A stretch of 64,000 bases of DNA from Streptomyces albogriseolus (GCA_014650475.1 BMVA01000006.1:1-64000); one strand, 5' to 3'; shown: positions 40,736 through 50,621, counted from the stretch's first letter. Made by a program: numbers and translations. Notes: generated by a model not told the origin, from the letters alone.

Positions 40736-42955
40736 ATGCCCCAGTCATCCGCGCAGGTGACCGCCGCCGAGATCTCCCGCATCGCGGGGGTCACGCGCGC
40801 CACGGTCAGCAACTGGCGCCGCCGGCACGAGGACTTCCCCACGCCGTCCGGCGGCACGGACAGCAGCCCGCTGTACGACCTGGAGGCCGTGCGCGCCTGG
40901 CTCGCCGCCCGCGGTCACGTCTCCGCGGCGACCCCGGCGGAGGAGCTGCGGACGACGCTGCGCTTGCGCGCACAGAGCGGCGGGAGCGGCGCGTCGGAAG
41001 GGCTGCTGCTCTTGGTCCTCGCGGCGGCCGGCCGCTCGCCGGAGGAGCTGACGGCCGTCATGGAGTCCCCGGACGCGGATCTCGTGGCGCAGGCGCAGCG
41101 TGACGCAACGACCGCGGCCGACGCCGTGCCCGGCGCCGTTCCCGTCCGTTTCGGCGCGGGCGACGCGGCGGTGCTGCGCGCGCTGTACGCGTGTGTACGT
41201 GACGAAGGGGGTCAGGCCGCCCTCGGCGTGCTCGCCGAGCGGGAGCTGGAGGACAGCGCCGCGTCCGGCGCGTACCTGACCCCCGCCCCGCTCGCGGACC
41301 TGATCGCCCGGCTGATCCCGGGGTCCGCGTCCAGCGTCCTCGACCCGGCCTGCGGCGGCGGCACCCTGCTGGCGGCGGCCGCCCGCCGGGGAGCGCGTGC
41401 GCTGTACGGCCAGGACAACCTGCCCGTACAGGCCCTGCGCACCGCCGTGAGCCTGACGCTGACGGCTCCGGAGGCCGAGGTCACCGTGCGCGCCGCCGAC
41501 AGCCTCCGCGCGGACGCGTTCCCCGACCTGCTCGTGGACGCGGTGCTGTGCAATCCGCCGTACGGCGTGCGCGACTGGGGCCACGACGAGCTGGCGTACG
41601 ACCCGCGCTGGGCGTACGGCGTCCCGCCGCGCGCGGAGTCGGAGCTCGCCTGGGTGCAGCACGCGCTCGCCCACCTGGCACCGGGCGGTTACGCCGCCCT
41701 GCTGCTGCCGCCCGCCACGGCCGGCCGCGCGTCGGGGCGCCGGGTGCGGGCGGAGCTCGTACGCAGCGGGGCCCTGCGCGCGGTGATCGCGCTGCCGGTC
41801 GGCGCGTCGGTGCCGCTGCACGTGGGGCTCCAGGTGTGGGTGCTGCAGCGACCCGAACCGGGCGGGCCCGCGCGGAAGTCGGTGTTGTTCGTGGACACGG
41901 CGGCGGACGCGGTGACGGGTACGACGGCGGGCGGGCGCGGTGGGGCGGCGGTGACCGAGCGGACGAGGAGCGGCGGCCGGTCCGCTTCCCTGGACTGGGA
42001 GGCGATCACCGCGCACGCCGTTGGCGCGTGGCAGGTGTACACACGGAACCCGGACGCTTTCGAAGGCGAACCGGGTGTCGCGCACGCGGTGGGTGTGGTG
42101 GACCTGCTGGACGACGTGGTGGACCTGACCCCGGCACGGCTCGTACGGGCGTCCAGGGCGGAGGTCGACCCGGCGGAGCTTTCGGCCGAGGTCGAGGCCG
42201 CGCGCCGTGGCCTCGTCGGAGCCGCGCGGTCCCTGGAGCGGGCGGCGGGCCGGGAGAGGTGGAGCGCCGCGGGCGCCTCGCCCCGCGAGTGGCGGACGGC
42301 GACGGTGTCCGACCTGGCGCGCGGCGGGGCCCTCACGCTGCTGCGGACCGTGCCGGAGGGAGTGCGGAGCCGCGCCGACGGTGACGGGAGCGGCAGGAGG
42401 GGGATGCGGCCTGAGACGGCCCGTGCGGTGCTCACCGGCTCGGACATCATGCGCGGATCGATCCCCACTGGCGACCCGGCGGAGCTGCCCGGCCACACGG
42501 CACCGGTCATCGCCGTGGGGGATGTTCTCGTACGGGCGATCGCGAGCGCCGACGGGCCGATGAGCCGGGTGGCGGGCGAGGAGGAGGCAGGCGCGCTGCT
42601 CGGCCTCCACGTCCACCTCTTCCGGCCGGACCCGAAGCGCCTGGACGCCTGGTTCCTCGCCGGGTTCCTGGGCGCGGAGGAGAACATCGCGGGCGCGTCG
42701 ACGGGCAGCACGGTCCTGACCGTCAGCCCGGGCCGGCTGCGCGTGCCGCTGCTGCCGCTGGAGGAACAGCGGCGCTACGGGGAGGCGTTCCGGCACGTGC
42801 ACGCGCTCCGAACGGAGGCGCGGCGGGCGACCCTGCTGGCGGAGGAAACGGCACGGTTGCTGGCGGGCGGGCTCACGGGCGGGCAGTTGCTGCCGGCCCG
42901 GGAGGCGGCGAAGGGGGACGCGGTACGCGGCCGGGGTGACGATTCACCCCATTAG
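40736..42955 (+). CDS. N6-adenine DNA methyltransferase with N-terminal HTH and C-terminal specificity-like domain
   Basis: A 739-residue protein in three parts. Residues 8-58 form an excisionase/MerR-like HTH (VTAAEISRIAGVTRATVSNW, YDLEAVRAWLAARG). Residues 150-430 form a type I/IIG-like methyltransferase with SAM motif VLDPACGGGTLLAAAA near 200 and catalytic NPPYG near 273. The last 200 residues read like a type I specificity subunit (GDVLVRAIAS, GSTVLTVSPGRLRVPLLPLE, ERR-type helix EEQRRYGEAF). There is no nuclease domain, so it modifies DNA only. An HTH on such an enzyme is unusual. It lies just upstream of the hsdMSR operon, 105 bases away. Confidence 0.87.
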   Translation: MPQSSAQVTAAEISRIAGVTRATVSNWRRRHEDFPTPSGGTDSSPLYDLEAVRAWLAARGHVSAATPAEELRTTLRLRAQSGGSGASEGLLLLVLAAAGRSPEELTAVMESPDADLVAQAQRDATTAADAVPGAVPVRFGAGDAAVLRALYACVRDEGGQAALGVLAERELEDSAASGAYLTPAPLADLIARLIPGSASSVLDPACGGGTLLAAAARRGARALYGQDNLPVQALRTAVSLTLTAPEAEVTVRAADSLRADAFPDLLVDAVLCNPPYGVRDWGHDELAYDPRWAYGVPPRAESELAWVQHALAHLAPGGYAALLLPPATAGRASGRRVRAELVRSGALRAVIALPVGASVPLHVGLQVWVLQRPEPGGPARKSVLFVDTAADAVTGTTAGGRGGAAVTERTRSGGRSASLDWEAITAHAVGAWQVYTRNPDAFEGEPGVAHAVGVVDLLDDVVDLTPARLVRASRAEVDPAELSAEVEAARRGLVGAARSLERAAGRERWSAAGASPREWRTATVSDLARGGALTLLRTVPEGVRSRADGDGSGRRGMRPETARAVLTGSDIMRGSIPTGDPAELPGHTAPVIAVGDVLVRAIASADGPMSRVAGEEEAGALLGLHVHLFRPDPKRLDAWFLAGFLGAEENIAGASTGSTVLTVSPGRLRVPLLPLEEQRRYGEAFRHVHALRTEARRATLLAEETARLLAGGLTGGQLLPAREAAKGDAVRGRGDDSPH

Positions 42956-43060
42956 GCACGCGGCCGCACACAGATAGACCACACTTGTCGGACGGTCCTG
43001 GTCGGCTCATCGGCCCGGGCGGTGGGGTCGGGACGTTCTGGAAGGAATCCGGGGATCCAG

Positions 43061-45052
43061 TTGAACAGCAGTAAGCACACGGAGTTGGCGAACCACGCGT
43101 GGTCCGTCGCCGACCTCCTGCGGGGGGACTACAAGCAGTCCGACTACGGCAAGGTCATCCTGCCGTTCACGGTGCTGCGGCGACTGGAGTGCGTGCTGGC
43201 GCCGACCCGCGAGAAGGTCGCGGAGATCGCGGAGCAGCACAAGGACAGCGGCATCGACCCGGACCGCTTCCTGCGGCGGGCCTCGGGCCACTCCTTCTAC
43301 AACCGGTCGAGCCTGACCCTGAAGAAGATCGCGGACGACCCTCAGAACGCGGCGCAGAACCTCCAGGTGTACGTGGGGGCGTTCTCCGACAACGCGCGGG
43401 GCGTGCTGGACCGCTTCGAGTTCGCGCAGCAGATCAAGCGGCTGGACGCGGCCGGGCTGCTCTACCAGGTCATCGGCAAGTTCACGGACCTGGACCTGCG
43501 TCCCGAGGTCGTGCCCAACCACAACATGGGCTACATCTTCGAGGAACTGATCCGCCGCTTCGCCGAGCAGTCCAACGAGACGGCCGGTGAGCACTTCACA
43601 CCCCGCGAGGTCATCCAGCTGATGGTGCGGCTGCTCGTCGCCCCGGACGGCGACGCGCTCCAGCTCCCGGGCGCGGTGCGCACGGTCCTTGATCCGGCCT
43701 GCGGCACGGGCGGCATGCTCTCCGCGATGGACGACCTCATCAAGGAGCTGAACCCTGACGCCACGGTCGAGGTCTACGGCCAGGAGCTCAACCCCGAGTC
43801 GTGGGCGATCTGCCGGTCCGACCTGATGATCAAGGGCCAGGACCCGGAGAACATCGCCTTCGGCAACTCCTTCTCCGACGACGGCCACGCCCGCAAGTCC
43901 TTCGACTACATGCTGGCCAACCCGCCGTTCGGCGTGGAGTGGAAGAAGGTCAAGGACGAGGTCGAGCACGAGCACAAGACGCTGGGCGAGGCCGGCCGCT
44001 TCGGGGCGGGGTTGCCGCGCATCAACGACGGGTCGCTGCTGTTCCTGCAGCACATGATTTCGAAGATGAAGCCGGTGGACGTGAACGGCGGGGGCGGCTC
44101 GCGGCTCGCGATCGTCTTCAACGGCTCGCCGCTGTTCACGGGCGCGGCGGGCTCGGGCGAGTCGGAGATCCGGCGCTGGATCCTGGAGAACGACTGGCTG
44201 GAGGGCATCGTCGCCCTGCCGGACCAGCTCTTCTACAACACCGGCATCTCGACGTACTTCTGGATCCTGACGAACCGGAAGAGCCCGGACCACAAGGGCA
44301 AGGTCGTGCTGCTCGACGCGCGTGACCAGTGGCAGAAGATGCGGAAGTCGCTGGGTGACAAGCGCAAGCAGCTGGGCTCGGACCACATCGCGACGGTGGT
44401 CAAGCTGTACGGCGAGGCGCTGGCCGTGGTGGACGACCCGGAGCACCCGCAGCACGGCAAGGTGAAGGTCTTCCGCAACGAGGACTTCGGCTATCAGCGG
44501 ATCACGGTGGAGCGGCCGTTGAAGCTGCGGTTCGAGGTGACGGAGGAGGCGCTGGCGGCGCTGGAGGCGTCCAAGGCGATCCAGAAGCTGCCGCAGGCAC
44601 CGGTTCTGGCGGACGCGTTCAAGTCCCTGATGGGCGCGAGCTGGGGCACGAAGCAGGAGGCGTGGCTCGCGCTGAAAGACGCGGTGGTGCAGGCCGGCGG
44701 GACGTGGCCGACGGGGGCGCCGTTCAACAAGGCGCTGCGGGATGTACTCGGGGTGCGGGATCCGGAGGGCGAGGTGCAGCTCGTGAAGGGGCAGCCTGAG
44801 CCGGATGGGGAGTTGCGGGACTACGAGAACGTGCCGTTGGGGGAGGACGTCGAGGAGTATCTGGCGCGGGAGGTTCATCCTCATGTGCCGGATGCGTGGA
44901 TCGACGGCAGTAAGACGAAGGTGGGGTACGAGATTCCGTTCACTCGGCACTTCTATGTGTATGAGCCGCCTCGGCCGTTGGCGGAGATTGATGCGGAGTT
45001 GAAGGCGCTGGAGGCGGAGATTCGAGCGCTGTTGGGCGAGGTGACAGAGTGA
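43061..45052 (+). CDS. hsdM: type I restriction-modification system, modification subunit
   Basis: A 663-residue N6-adenine methyltransferase subunit. The N-terminal helical domain (LANHAWSVADLLRGDYKQSD, LPFTVLRRLECVLAPTR) precedes the SAM motif VLDPACGTGGMLSAM near residue 209 and catalytic NPPFGVEW near 286. TTG at 43061 is chosen as start because GGGGATCCAG lies directly upstream and the family starts at SSKHTELA. The stop overlaps the hsdS start (GTGA). It forms the modification enzyme with HsdS and the restriction complex with HsdR. The C-terminal 150 residues are longer than in EcoKI-type HsdM. Confidence 0.95.
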   Translation: MNSSKHTELANHAWSVADLLRGDYKQSDYGKVILPFTVLRRLECVLAPTREKVAEIAEQHKDSGIDPDRFLRRASGHSFYNRSSLTLKKIADDPQNAAQNLQVYVGAFSDNARGVLDRFEFAQQIKRLDAAGLLYQVIGKFTDLDLRPEVVPNHNMGYIFEELIRRFAEQSNETAGEHFTPREVIQLMVRLLVAPDGDALQLPGAVRTVLDPACGTGGMLSAMDDLIKELNPDATVEVYGQELNPESWAICRSDLMIKGQDPENIAFGNSFSDDGHARKSFDYMLANPPFGVEWKKVKDEVEHEHKTLGEAGRFGAGLPRINDGSLLFLQHMISKMKPVDVNGGGGSRLAIVFNGSPLFTGAAGSGESEIRRWILENDWLEGIVALPDQLFYNTGISTYFWILTNRKSPDHKGKVVLLDARDQWQKMRKSLGDKRKQLGSDHIATVVKLYGEALAVVDDPEHPQHGKVKVFRNEDFGYQRITVERPLKLRFEVTEEALAALEASKAIQKLPQAPVLADAFKSLMGASWGTKQEAWLALKDAVVQAGGTWPTGAPFNKALRDVLGVRDPEGEVQLVKGQPEPDGELRDYENVPLGEDVEEYLAREVHPHVPDAWIDGSKTKVGYEIPFTRHFYVYEPPRPLAEIDAELKALEAEIRALLGEVTE

Positions 45053-46344
45053 CTCTCTGGCCAAACATGAAGGTGGGACGCGCCGCGCGGCTGATCAGCG
45101 GGGTTGGGTTCCCTCACCAGTACCAGGGCAAGTCGTCAGGCGCGCACCCGTTCCTGAAAGTGTCCGACCTCAAATCAGGAGTATCCGGATACCGCCTGGT
45201 TACGGCGCAGAACTGGGTAGGCCAAACCGACCTTGTCTCGCTCAGTGCCCGATTGGCCCCCAAAGGAGCGATCGTGTTCCCAAAGGTGGGAGCCGCCATG
45301 CTAAAGAACCCCCGCCGCCTCCTAAATCTTTCGGCAGCGATGGACAACAACCTGATGGCCGTGGTTCCCAACCTTGGCGAATCTCGGTTCTGGCTGTACG
45401 CCCTGAGCACTGTCGACCTGGGTGAGATTGCCGCCGGTGGCGCGCTTCCTTACGTCAACGAGGGACAGATTCGGGACTTGCGTATCCCGTTCCCGGGGAT
45501 TGAGGAGCAGCGCCGCATCGCCGACTTCCTCGACGCCGAGACAAGCCGCATCGACAAGCTCGTAGGCACGTTGCAGCGCGAGCGGGACCTCCTAGCGGAG
45601 CGGCGCACAGCAGGCGTGGTAGCGGCTGTGTCGGGCAGTACGGACCCGGACCGCCGAAAATCGACGCTGGCCTGGTTGGAGTCAATACCGAAGGCCTGGC
45701 AGGAAGTCCGCGTGGGGTTGCTAGCTCGGATGGGCAGTGGCCACACACCGAGCCGTTCCCACCCAGAATGGTGGACGGGATGCAGCATTCCGTGGATCAC
45801 AACAGGCGAAGTTAAGCAGGTACGAGACGACCGTATCGAGGAGCTTTACGAGACTCGAGAGAGAATCAGCGAACTAGGACTTGCCAACTCCGCCGCCGAA
45901 CTACACCCGAAAGGCACCGTATTTTTGTGCCGTACTGCATCGGCTGGCTACTCGGGTGTCATGGGTCTAGATATGGCGACGAGCCAGGACTTCGTTACGT
46001 GGACCTGCGGACCTCGCTTGCAGCCGCATTTCCTCTTGTGGTGCCTTCGAGCCATGCGACCTGATCTTCTGGGTCGTCTAGCTATGGGGTCCACTCACAA
46101 AACGATCTATGTGCCCGATCTCCAGATGCTGCGCATCCCCCTGCCCCCCTTGGAGGACCAAGAGGAGATCGTGCAGACCATCCGACGCCAGAATGCCCGT
46201 CTGGACACGCTGACGGACAAGGTGCAGCGTCAACAAGCACTGCTTCGCGAGCGGCGTGAAGCAGTGATCACCGCCGCTGTCACTGGCCAGTTCGACGTAT
46301 CCACCGCCAGCGGCCGCAACGTCACCGAAGGAGTCTCCGCATGA
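45049..46344 (+). CDS. hsdS: type I restriction-modification system, specificity subunit
   Basis: A 431-residue DNA-recognition subunit with two target-recognition domains, about residues 1-145 and 210-370. Each is followed by a conserved helical region: IPFPGIEEQRRIADFLDAET with IDKLVGTLQRERDLLAERR, and IPLPPLEDQEEIVQTIRRQN with LDTLTDKVQRQQALLRERR. The GTG overlaps the hsdM stop and the stop overlaps the hsdR start, both by four bases. Base composition is visibly lower in GC, with more A/T at third positions than either neighbour, as expected for recognition domains that move between strains. The recognised sequence cannot be predicted by eye. Confidence 0.94.
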   Translation: MTLWPNMKVGRAARLISGVGFPHQYQGKSSGAHPFLKVSDLKSGVSGYRLVTAQNWVGQTDLVSLSARLAPKGAIVFPKVGAAMLKNPRRLLNLSAAMDNNLMAVVPNLGESRFWLYALSTVDLGEIAAGGALPYVNEGQIRDLRIPFPGIEEQRRIADFLDAETSRIDKLVGTLQRERDLLAERRTAGVVAAVSGSTDPDRRKSTLAWLESIPKAWQEVRVGLLARMGSGHTPSRSHPEWWTGCSIPWITTGEVKQVRDDRIEELYETRERISELGLANSAAELHPKGTVFLCRTASAGYSGVMGLDMATSQDFVTWTCGPRLQPHFLLWCLRAMRPDLLGRLAMGSTHKTIYVPDLQMLRIPLPPLEDQEEIVQTIRRQNARLDTLTDKVQRQQALLRERREAVITAAVTGQFDVSTASGRNVTEGVSA

Positions 46345-49300
46345 GCCCCGTGCACGACGAGTCCTCCTTCGGGTCCGCCATAGTCGCTGCCCTCCGCGAG
46401 CGAGGGTGGCGGGAGGCGAATCCCGAGGACTACCGACCCGACCTCGGTCTGGACACCGCCGAGTTGTTCACCTTCATCGGTGCCACCCAGCCCGACGAAT
46501 GGAACGAACTGCTCACTGTCTACGGCGGCAACCCCAATGAGGCGCAGCGCGGTTTCGCTCAGCGGCTTGACCGGGCTATCGCCGACGACGGGCTGCTCCA
46601 CGTCCTCCGCAACGGCGTGAAGGATCGCGGAGTCCGTCTCCGCGTCGCGTACTTCAAGCCCAACCTGATCACCGCCGACTCCGTCCTCGACGGCTACCGC
46701 GCCAACCGCCTCACCGTCGTCCGGGAACTCCCCTATGCCACCAAGCAGGCCGACTGGGGACACCGGCTCGACCTCACCCTTTTCCTCAACGGCATACCCG
46801 TCGCCACGGCCGAGTTGAAGAACCCGCTCACCGGGCAGGGCGTCGAGCAGGCGAAGGAGCAGTACCGGACCGACCGGGACCCAACGGAGTTGATCTTCAC
46901 GCGGCGCGTGATCGCGAACTTCGTCGTCGACCCGGACCTGGTCTTCGTCACGACGCAACTGCGCGGCAAGAGCACCCAGTTCCTGCCCTTCAACACCGGC
47001 TCGAACGGCCCTGGCCAGCCCGGTGGGGCAGGAAACCCGGCACCCACCGCCCACGGTACATACGCGACCTCGTACCTCTGGGAACAGGTCTGGCAGCGGG
47101 ACAACTGGCTCGACCTTCTCCAGCGCTTCGTGCACCAGCAGAAGGAGAAGACACCCGGCGGCGGCACCACCAGAAAGACGATCTTCCCGCGCTTCCACCA
47201 GTGGGACGTGGTCCGGAAGCTCACCGCGCACGCCTCCGTCCACGGCGCCGGCCAGAACTACCTGGTGATGGCGTCCGCCGGGTCCGGCAAGTCGAACACC
47301 ATCGGCTGGCTGGCCCACCGCCTCAGCGACCTGCACGCACGCAACGATCCGGCCGTCCTCAGGCCCGACGCTCTCGCCGACGGTCGCATCAAGCCCGGCG
47401 AGCCCGTCTTCGACAAGGTCATCGTCATCACCGACCGCCGCGCGCTGGACGCCCAGCTCTCGGCGACGGTCGGCAGCTTCTCGCAGACGGACGGCCTGGT
47501 CGTGAAGGTCGACGAGAAGCATGGCGCCAAGAGCGAGCAGCTCGCCCGAGCCCTGTCCCGGGACAGCGGCAAGATCGTCACCGTCACGCTGCACTCGTTC
47601 CCGGCGCTGCTCGACTACATCAGGCGCAACCCCACGGAGATCAAGGGCACCCGCTTCGCGATCATCGTGGACGAGGCGCACTCCTCACAGTCCGGCGACG
47701 CCGCCACCGCCGTGAAGTCCGCCCTGCGCGACCTCGGCCTGGACGCCGACTCGGACGAGGAAGGCGCGACCACGGTCACCGTGGACGACCAGCTCAAGGC
47801 GAAGGCCGTGGCGCGCTCCCGTGCCGCCAACCTCTCCTACTTCGCCTTCACGGCCACACCCAAGTCCAAGACCCTTGAACTGTTCGGCACGGAAGGCGTG
47901 GAGAACGGCAAGACCGTCTACCGCCCCTTCCACACCTACTCCATGCGCCAGGCCATCGAGGAGGGCTTCATCCTCGATCCACTGCGCAACTACGTCACCT
48001 ACAACACCTACTGGAAGCTCGCGAACCTCAACCGCGACGAGAAGGAGGTCGACCCCTCCAAGGCGAACAGCCATCTCGCCCGGTTCGCCCTCATGCACGA
48101 GCACACCGTGTCCCAGCACGCCACGGTGATCGTCGAGCACTTCCTCGCGCACACCCGCGGGCGGCTCGGCGGACGGGCCAAGGCCATGGTGGTCACGGCC
48201 TCCCGCCACTCCGCCGTGCAGATGGCCCGCGCCATCCGCAGTTACATCAAGGACCGCGAGTACGACACCAAATACCCGGACCTCGGTGTGCTGGTCGCGA
48301 TCTCCGGCACCCTCACCATCGACGGCGAGGAGACCACCGAGGTCAAGGAGAACGGCGGTCTCTCGGAGAACGCGCTGCCCAAGGCCTTCGCCTACACCCG
48401 CGCCGACGACAAGGCCGCGAAGGCCGGCGGTAAGGGGCAGCAGGAGTACCGGATCCTCGTCGTCGCCGAGAAGTACCAGACCGGCTTCGACCAGCCGCTC
48501 CTGACCACGATGTACGTCAACAAGACGCTGACCGGCATCGCCGCCGTGCAGACTCTCTCGCGCCTCAACCGCACCGTCGAGCGCAAGTCCCAGGCCGACC
48601 TGGCCGTCCTGGACTTCGTCAACGACGCCGAGGACATCCAGGACGCCTTCCGCCCCTACTTCGAGGAAGCGCACACCCTTCCCACCGACCCCAACCTCCT
48701 CTACACGGCCCAGAGCCGCGTCATGTCCGCGCCGATCATCTCGGAGCAGGACATGGACGAGTTCGTCGCCGCGTACTTCGAGGCGCAGGAGAAGGCCGGC
48801 GGCTCGCAGTCCAAGTGGGAGAAGCTGCACGCCGAGCTGTACCGGCTCCTCTCCCCCGCCGTCACCCGCTTCACCGCCCTCCTGGAGAGCGAGGAGGAGG
48901 ACGACGTCGAGACGGCCGAGGAGTTCCGGGCCCACCTCAACGACTACGTCCGCAAGTACGGCTTCCTCGCGCAGATCGTGCCGTACCGCGACGCCGAGTT
49001 GGAACGGCTCTATCTGTACGGGCGTTACCTGCTCAACCGGCTCCCCCGCCTCGCGGACGGTGGCGTCGACATAGGCGAGGTCGACCTGAGCCACCTGCGC
49101 GTGGAGAAGACCGGCGAGCACGACGTGTCCCTCAACCCCGAGGGTCCTGCCGAGCTCAAGGGGTTCGGTGACGGGGTCGGCGGTGCGAAGGACGCCGAGA
49201 AGTCACTGCTGTCCGAGCTGATCGAGAAGTTCAACGCGAAGTTCGGCACGGAGTTCACCGAGGAGGACGTCCTCCCGGCCTTCAACGCCACGAAGAAGGA

Positions 49301-49523
49301 CCCGAAGGTCCGAGCCGCGGCCCTCGTCAACGACGAGGAGAACTTCGGCATCGTCTTCGACAAGAAGTTCGAGGAGAACATGATGGACCATGTCTCCACG
49401 ATCGACACGCTCGGCAAGCGGTACTTCGGTACCGACCGGGACTTCAAGTCCAACCTCGACCGCAGCGCCCGCCGGGCCGCCTGGCGGATGATCCGCCGGG
49501 AAGAGGGGCTGGACGAAATCTGA
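46341..49523 (+). CDS. hsdR: type I restriction-modification system, restriction/translocation subunit
   Basis: A 1060-residue subunit. The N-terminal nuclease region contains TLFLNGIPVATAELKNPL, the D/ExK-type core of HsdR nucleases near residue 155. The SF2 translocase follows: Walker A MASAGSGKSNTIGWLAHR near 310, DEAH box IIVDEAHSSQSG near 442, and motif VI region QTLSRLNRTVERK near 735. It cleaves unmethylated DNA after ATP-driven translocation. The ATG overlaps the hsdS stop by four bases. The full length and all motifs indicate an active subunit. A hairpin follows the stop. Confidence 0.95.
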   Translation: MSPVHDESSFGSAIVAALRERGWREANPEDYRPDLGLDTAELFTFIGATQPDEWNELLTVYGGNPNEAQRGFAQRLDRAIADDGLLHVLRNGVKDRGVRLRVAYFKPNLITADSVLDGYRANRLTVVRELPYATKQADWGHRLDLTLFLNGIPVATAELKNPLTGQGVEQAKEQYRTDRDPTELIFTRRVIANFVVDPDLVFVTTQLRGKSTQFLPFNTGSNGPGQPGGAGNPAPTAHGTYATSYLWEQVWQRDNWLDLLQRFVHQQKEKTPGGGTTRKTIFPRFHQWDVVRKLTAHASVHGAGQNYLVMASAGSGKSNTIGWLAHRLSDLHARNDPAVLRPDALADGRIKPGEPVFDKVIVITDRRALDAQLSATVGSFSQTDGLVVKVDEKHGAKSEQLARALSRDSGKIVTVTLHSFPALLDYIRRNPTEIKGTRFAIIVDEAHSSQSGDAATAVKSALRDLGLDADSDEEGATTVTVDDQLKAKAVARSRAANLSYFAFTATPKSKTLELFGTEGVENGKTVYRPFHTYSMRQAIEEGFILDPLRNYVTYNTYWKLANLNRDEKEVDPSKANSHLARFALMHEHTVSQHATVIVEHFLAHTRGRLGGRAKAMVVTASRHSAVQMARAIRSYIKDREYDTKYPDLGVLVAISGTLTIDGEETTEVKENGGLSENALPKAFAYTRADDKAAKAGGKGQQEYRILVVAEKYQTGFDQPLLTTMYVNKTLTGIAAVQTLSRLNRTVERKSQADLAVLDFVNDAEDIQDAFRPYFEEAHTLPTDPNLLYTAQSRVMSAPIISEQDMDEFVAAYFEAQEKAGGSQSKWEKLHAELYRLLSPAVTRFTALLESEEEDDVETAEEFRAHLNDYVRKYGFLAQIVPYRDAELERLYLYGRYLLNRLPRLADGGVDIGEVDLSHLRVEKTGEHDVSLNPEGPAELKGFGDGVGGAKDAEKSLLSELIEKFNAKFGTEFTEEDVLPAFNATKKDPKVRAAALVNDEENFGIVFDKKFEENMMDHVSTIDTLGKRYFGTDRDFKSNLDRSARRAAWRMIRREEGLDEI

Positions 49524-49531
49524 CGCGACTG

Positions 49532-49564
49532 GGGGGCCGGTGCGAGTGCATCGAACCGGCCCCC
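49532..49564. terminator. hairpin after hsdR, shared by convergent genes
   Basis: GGGGGCCGGT and ACCGGCCCCC form a 10-bp stem with a 13-base loop, starting 8 bases after the hsdR stop and 20 bases from the end of the DUF397 gene. Confidence 0.7.
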
Positions 49565-49584
49565 GTTCGTCTACGTCCGTCAGT

Positions 49585-49767
49585 TCAGCGACCTGAAGCC
49601 ATCCGCACAAAGCCGGACCATGCCTCCGACCCGAAGGACAGCATGGCCTCTGCGGGCCGCTTGGAGTCACGTACCCATACAGCGTCGCTGGTCTCGGCGA
49701 CCTCGATGCACTCGCCGCCCTCCGCGCCGCTGTAGCTGCTCTTGCGCCACGACTCACCCGTGTTCAT
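49585..49767 (-). CDS. DUF397 protein
   Basis: A 60-residue DUF397 protein: WRKSSYSGAEGGECIEVAE, then VWVRDSKRP, the standard pattern (PF04149). Such genes nearly always follow an HTH/DUF5753 regulator in Streptomyces, as here, overlapping it by four bases (ATGA). These pairs act in developmental regulatory circuits of the BldB/WhiJ type; the partner is the upstream HTH protein. Confidence 0.93.
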   Translation of the reverse strand: MNTGESWRKSSYSGAEGGECIEVAETSDAVWVRDSKRPAEAMLSFGSEAWSGFVRMASGR

Positions 49768-50621
49768 AGCTCTCCCAGCACCTTCTCTACGAATCCGAGG
49801 GACTCTCGCGGAGTGAGAGCCTGACTTCGGATGATCCCATAACGGGCTGAGAGGGACCGCACCTCATCCCGGTCAGTGACAAGGATGCTGCGCCCCTGGA
49901 CTTCCAAGTAGCCAATCTGCTCACCCCTCTTCGGAGTGATCAACGTGAAAGGCCCGTCGACACCGGCGTTGTCCTCATGGTCGTTCGGCATGACCTGGAC
50001 CTCGACGTTGCGTCGGCGCCCGATCAAGAGGATGTTCTCAAGCACCCCGCGCAGCACCGGCTTGCCACCAAACGGTTTGCGCAGCACGGCCTCCTCGATG
50101 ACGAAGCTCACCAGCGGTGCCGGCCATCGTGCGAAGGTCTCCTGACGCGACAGTCGGGCTGAGACCCGCTGTTCGATCGTGTCCTCATCGAGCAGCGGTC
50201 GCCGCATGGCAAGCAGAGCACGCGTGTACTCCTCGGTCTGAAGAAGCCCCGGGACGGCCTGGACCGCGTAGAGGAAGAGCTCGTGAGCATCGGCCTCCAA
50301 GCGCGCCGCATCCCTGAAGAATGCCGGGTACTGGGCCTTGCCCACTTCTTCCTTCAGAGCCGTAAGCACCCCGCCAGCCCCTAACACCTCATCCGCCTTC
50401 TCGATGAACTGAGGTTGCGGAATCCGCCTCCCCTGCTCAATGGAAGCCACCGTGTCCGCCGAGTACCCCAGCCGCTTCCCGAACTCCGCCCGCTCCAGAC
50501 CCGCCCGCGTCCGCAGCAGCTTCAGCTGCCGTCCGAACGCCGTCACCACGCCCGTCCCCGGTTCGTCCTCCGGCCGCTGCTGCCGCCGCGCCGCCGTCTC
50601 CTCGTCCCGCACCTCGGTCAT
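49764..50621 (-). CDS. XRE-family HTH regulator with DUF5753 domain
   Basis: A 285-residue regulator of the WhiJ type. The HTH is at residues 28-75 (FGRQLKLLRTRAGLERAEFG, GYSADTVASIEQGRRIPQP); DUF5753 follows with YPAFFRDAARLEADAHEL, AVPGLLQTEEYTRALL and the closing EVRSLSARYGIIRSQALTP. The ATG at 50621 is chosen over the long open frame because AGGCGG precedes it and the family starts there. It overlaps the DUF397 gene. Normally a HATPase-type gene is divergent from such a regulator; here that gene lies 3.9 kb away. Confidence 0.9.
   Translation of the reverse strand: MTEVRDEETAARRQQRPEDEPGTGVVTAFGRQLKLLRTRAGLERAEFGKRLGYSADTVASIEQGRRIPQPQFIEKADEVLGAGGVLTALKEEVGKAQYPAFFRDAARLEADAHELFLYAVQAVPGLLQTEEYTRALLAMRRPLLDEDTIEQRVSARLSRQETFARWPAPLVSFVIEEAVLRKPFGGKPVLRGVLENILLIGRRRNVEVQVMPNDHEDNAGVDGPFTLITPKRGEQIGYLEVQGRSILVTDRDEVRSLSARYGIIRSQALTPRESLGFVEKVLGEL

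Noticed and set aside
39362-49523. A Dnd phosphorothioation, BREX or Pgl system
   Set aside because: Only a DndB-like gene is present; DndA/C/D/E and the PglZ, BrxC or PglW-type genes were not found. The methyltransferases and HsdR fit a type I system better.
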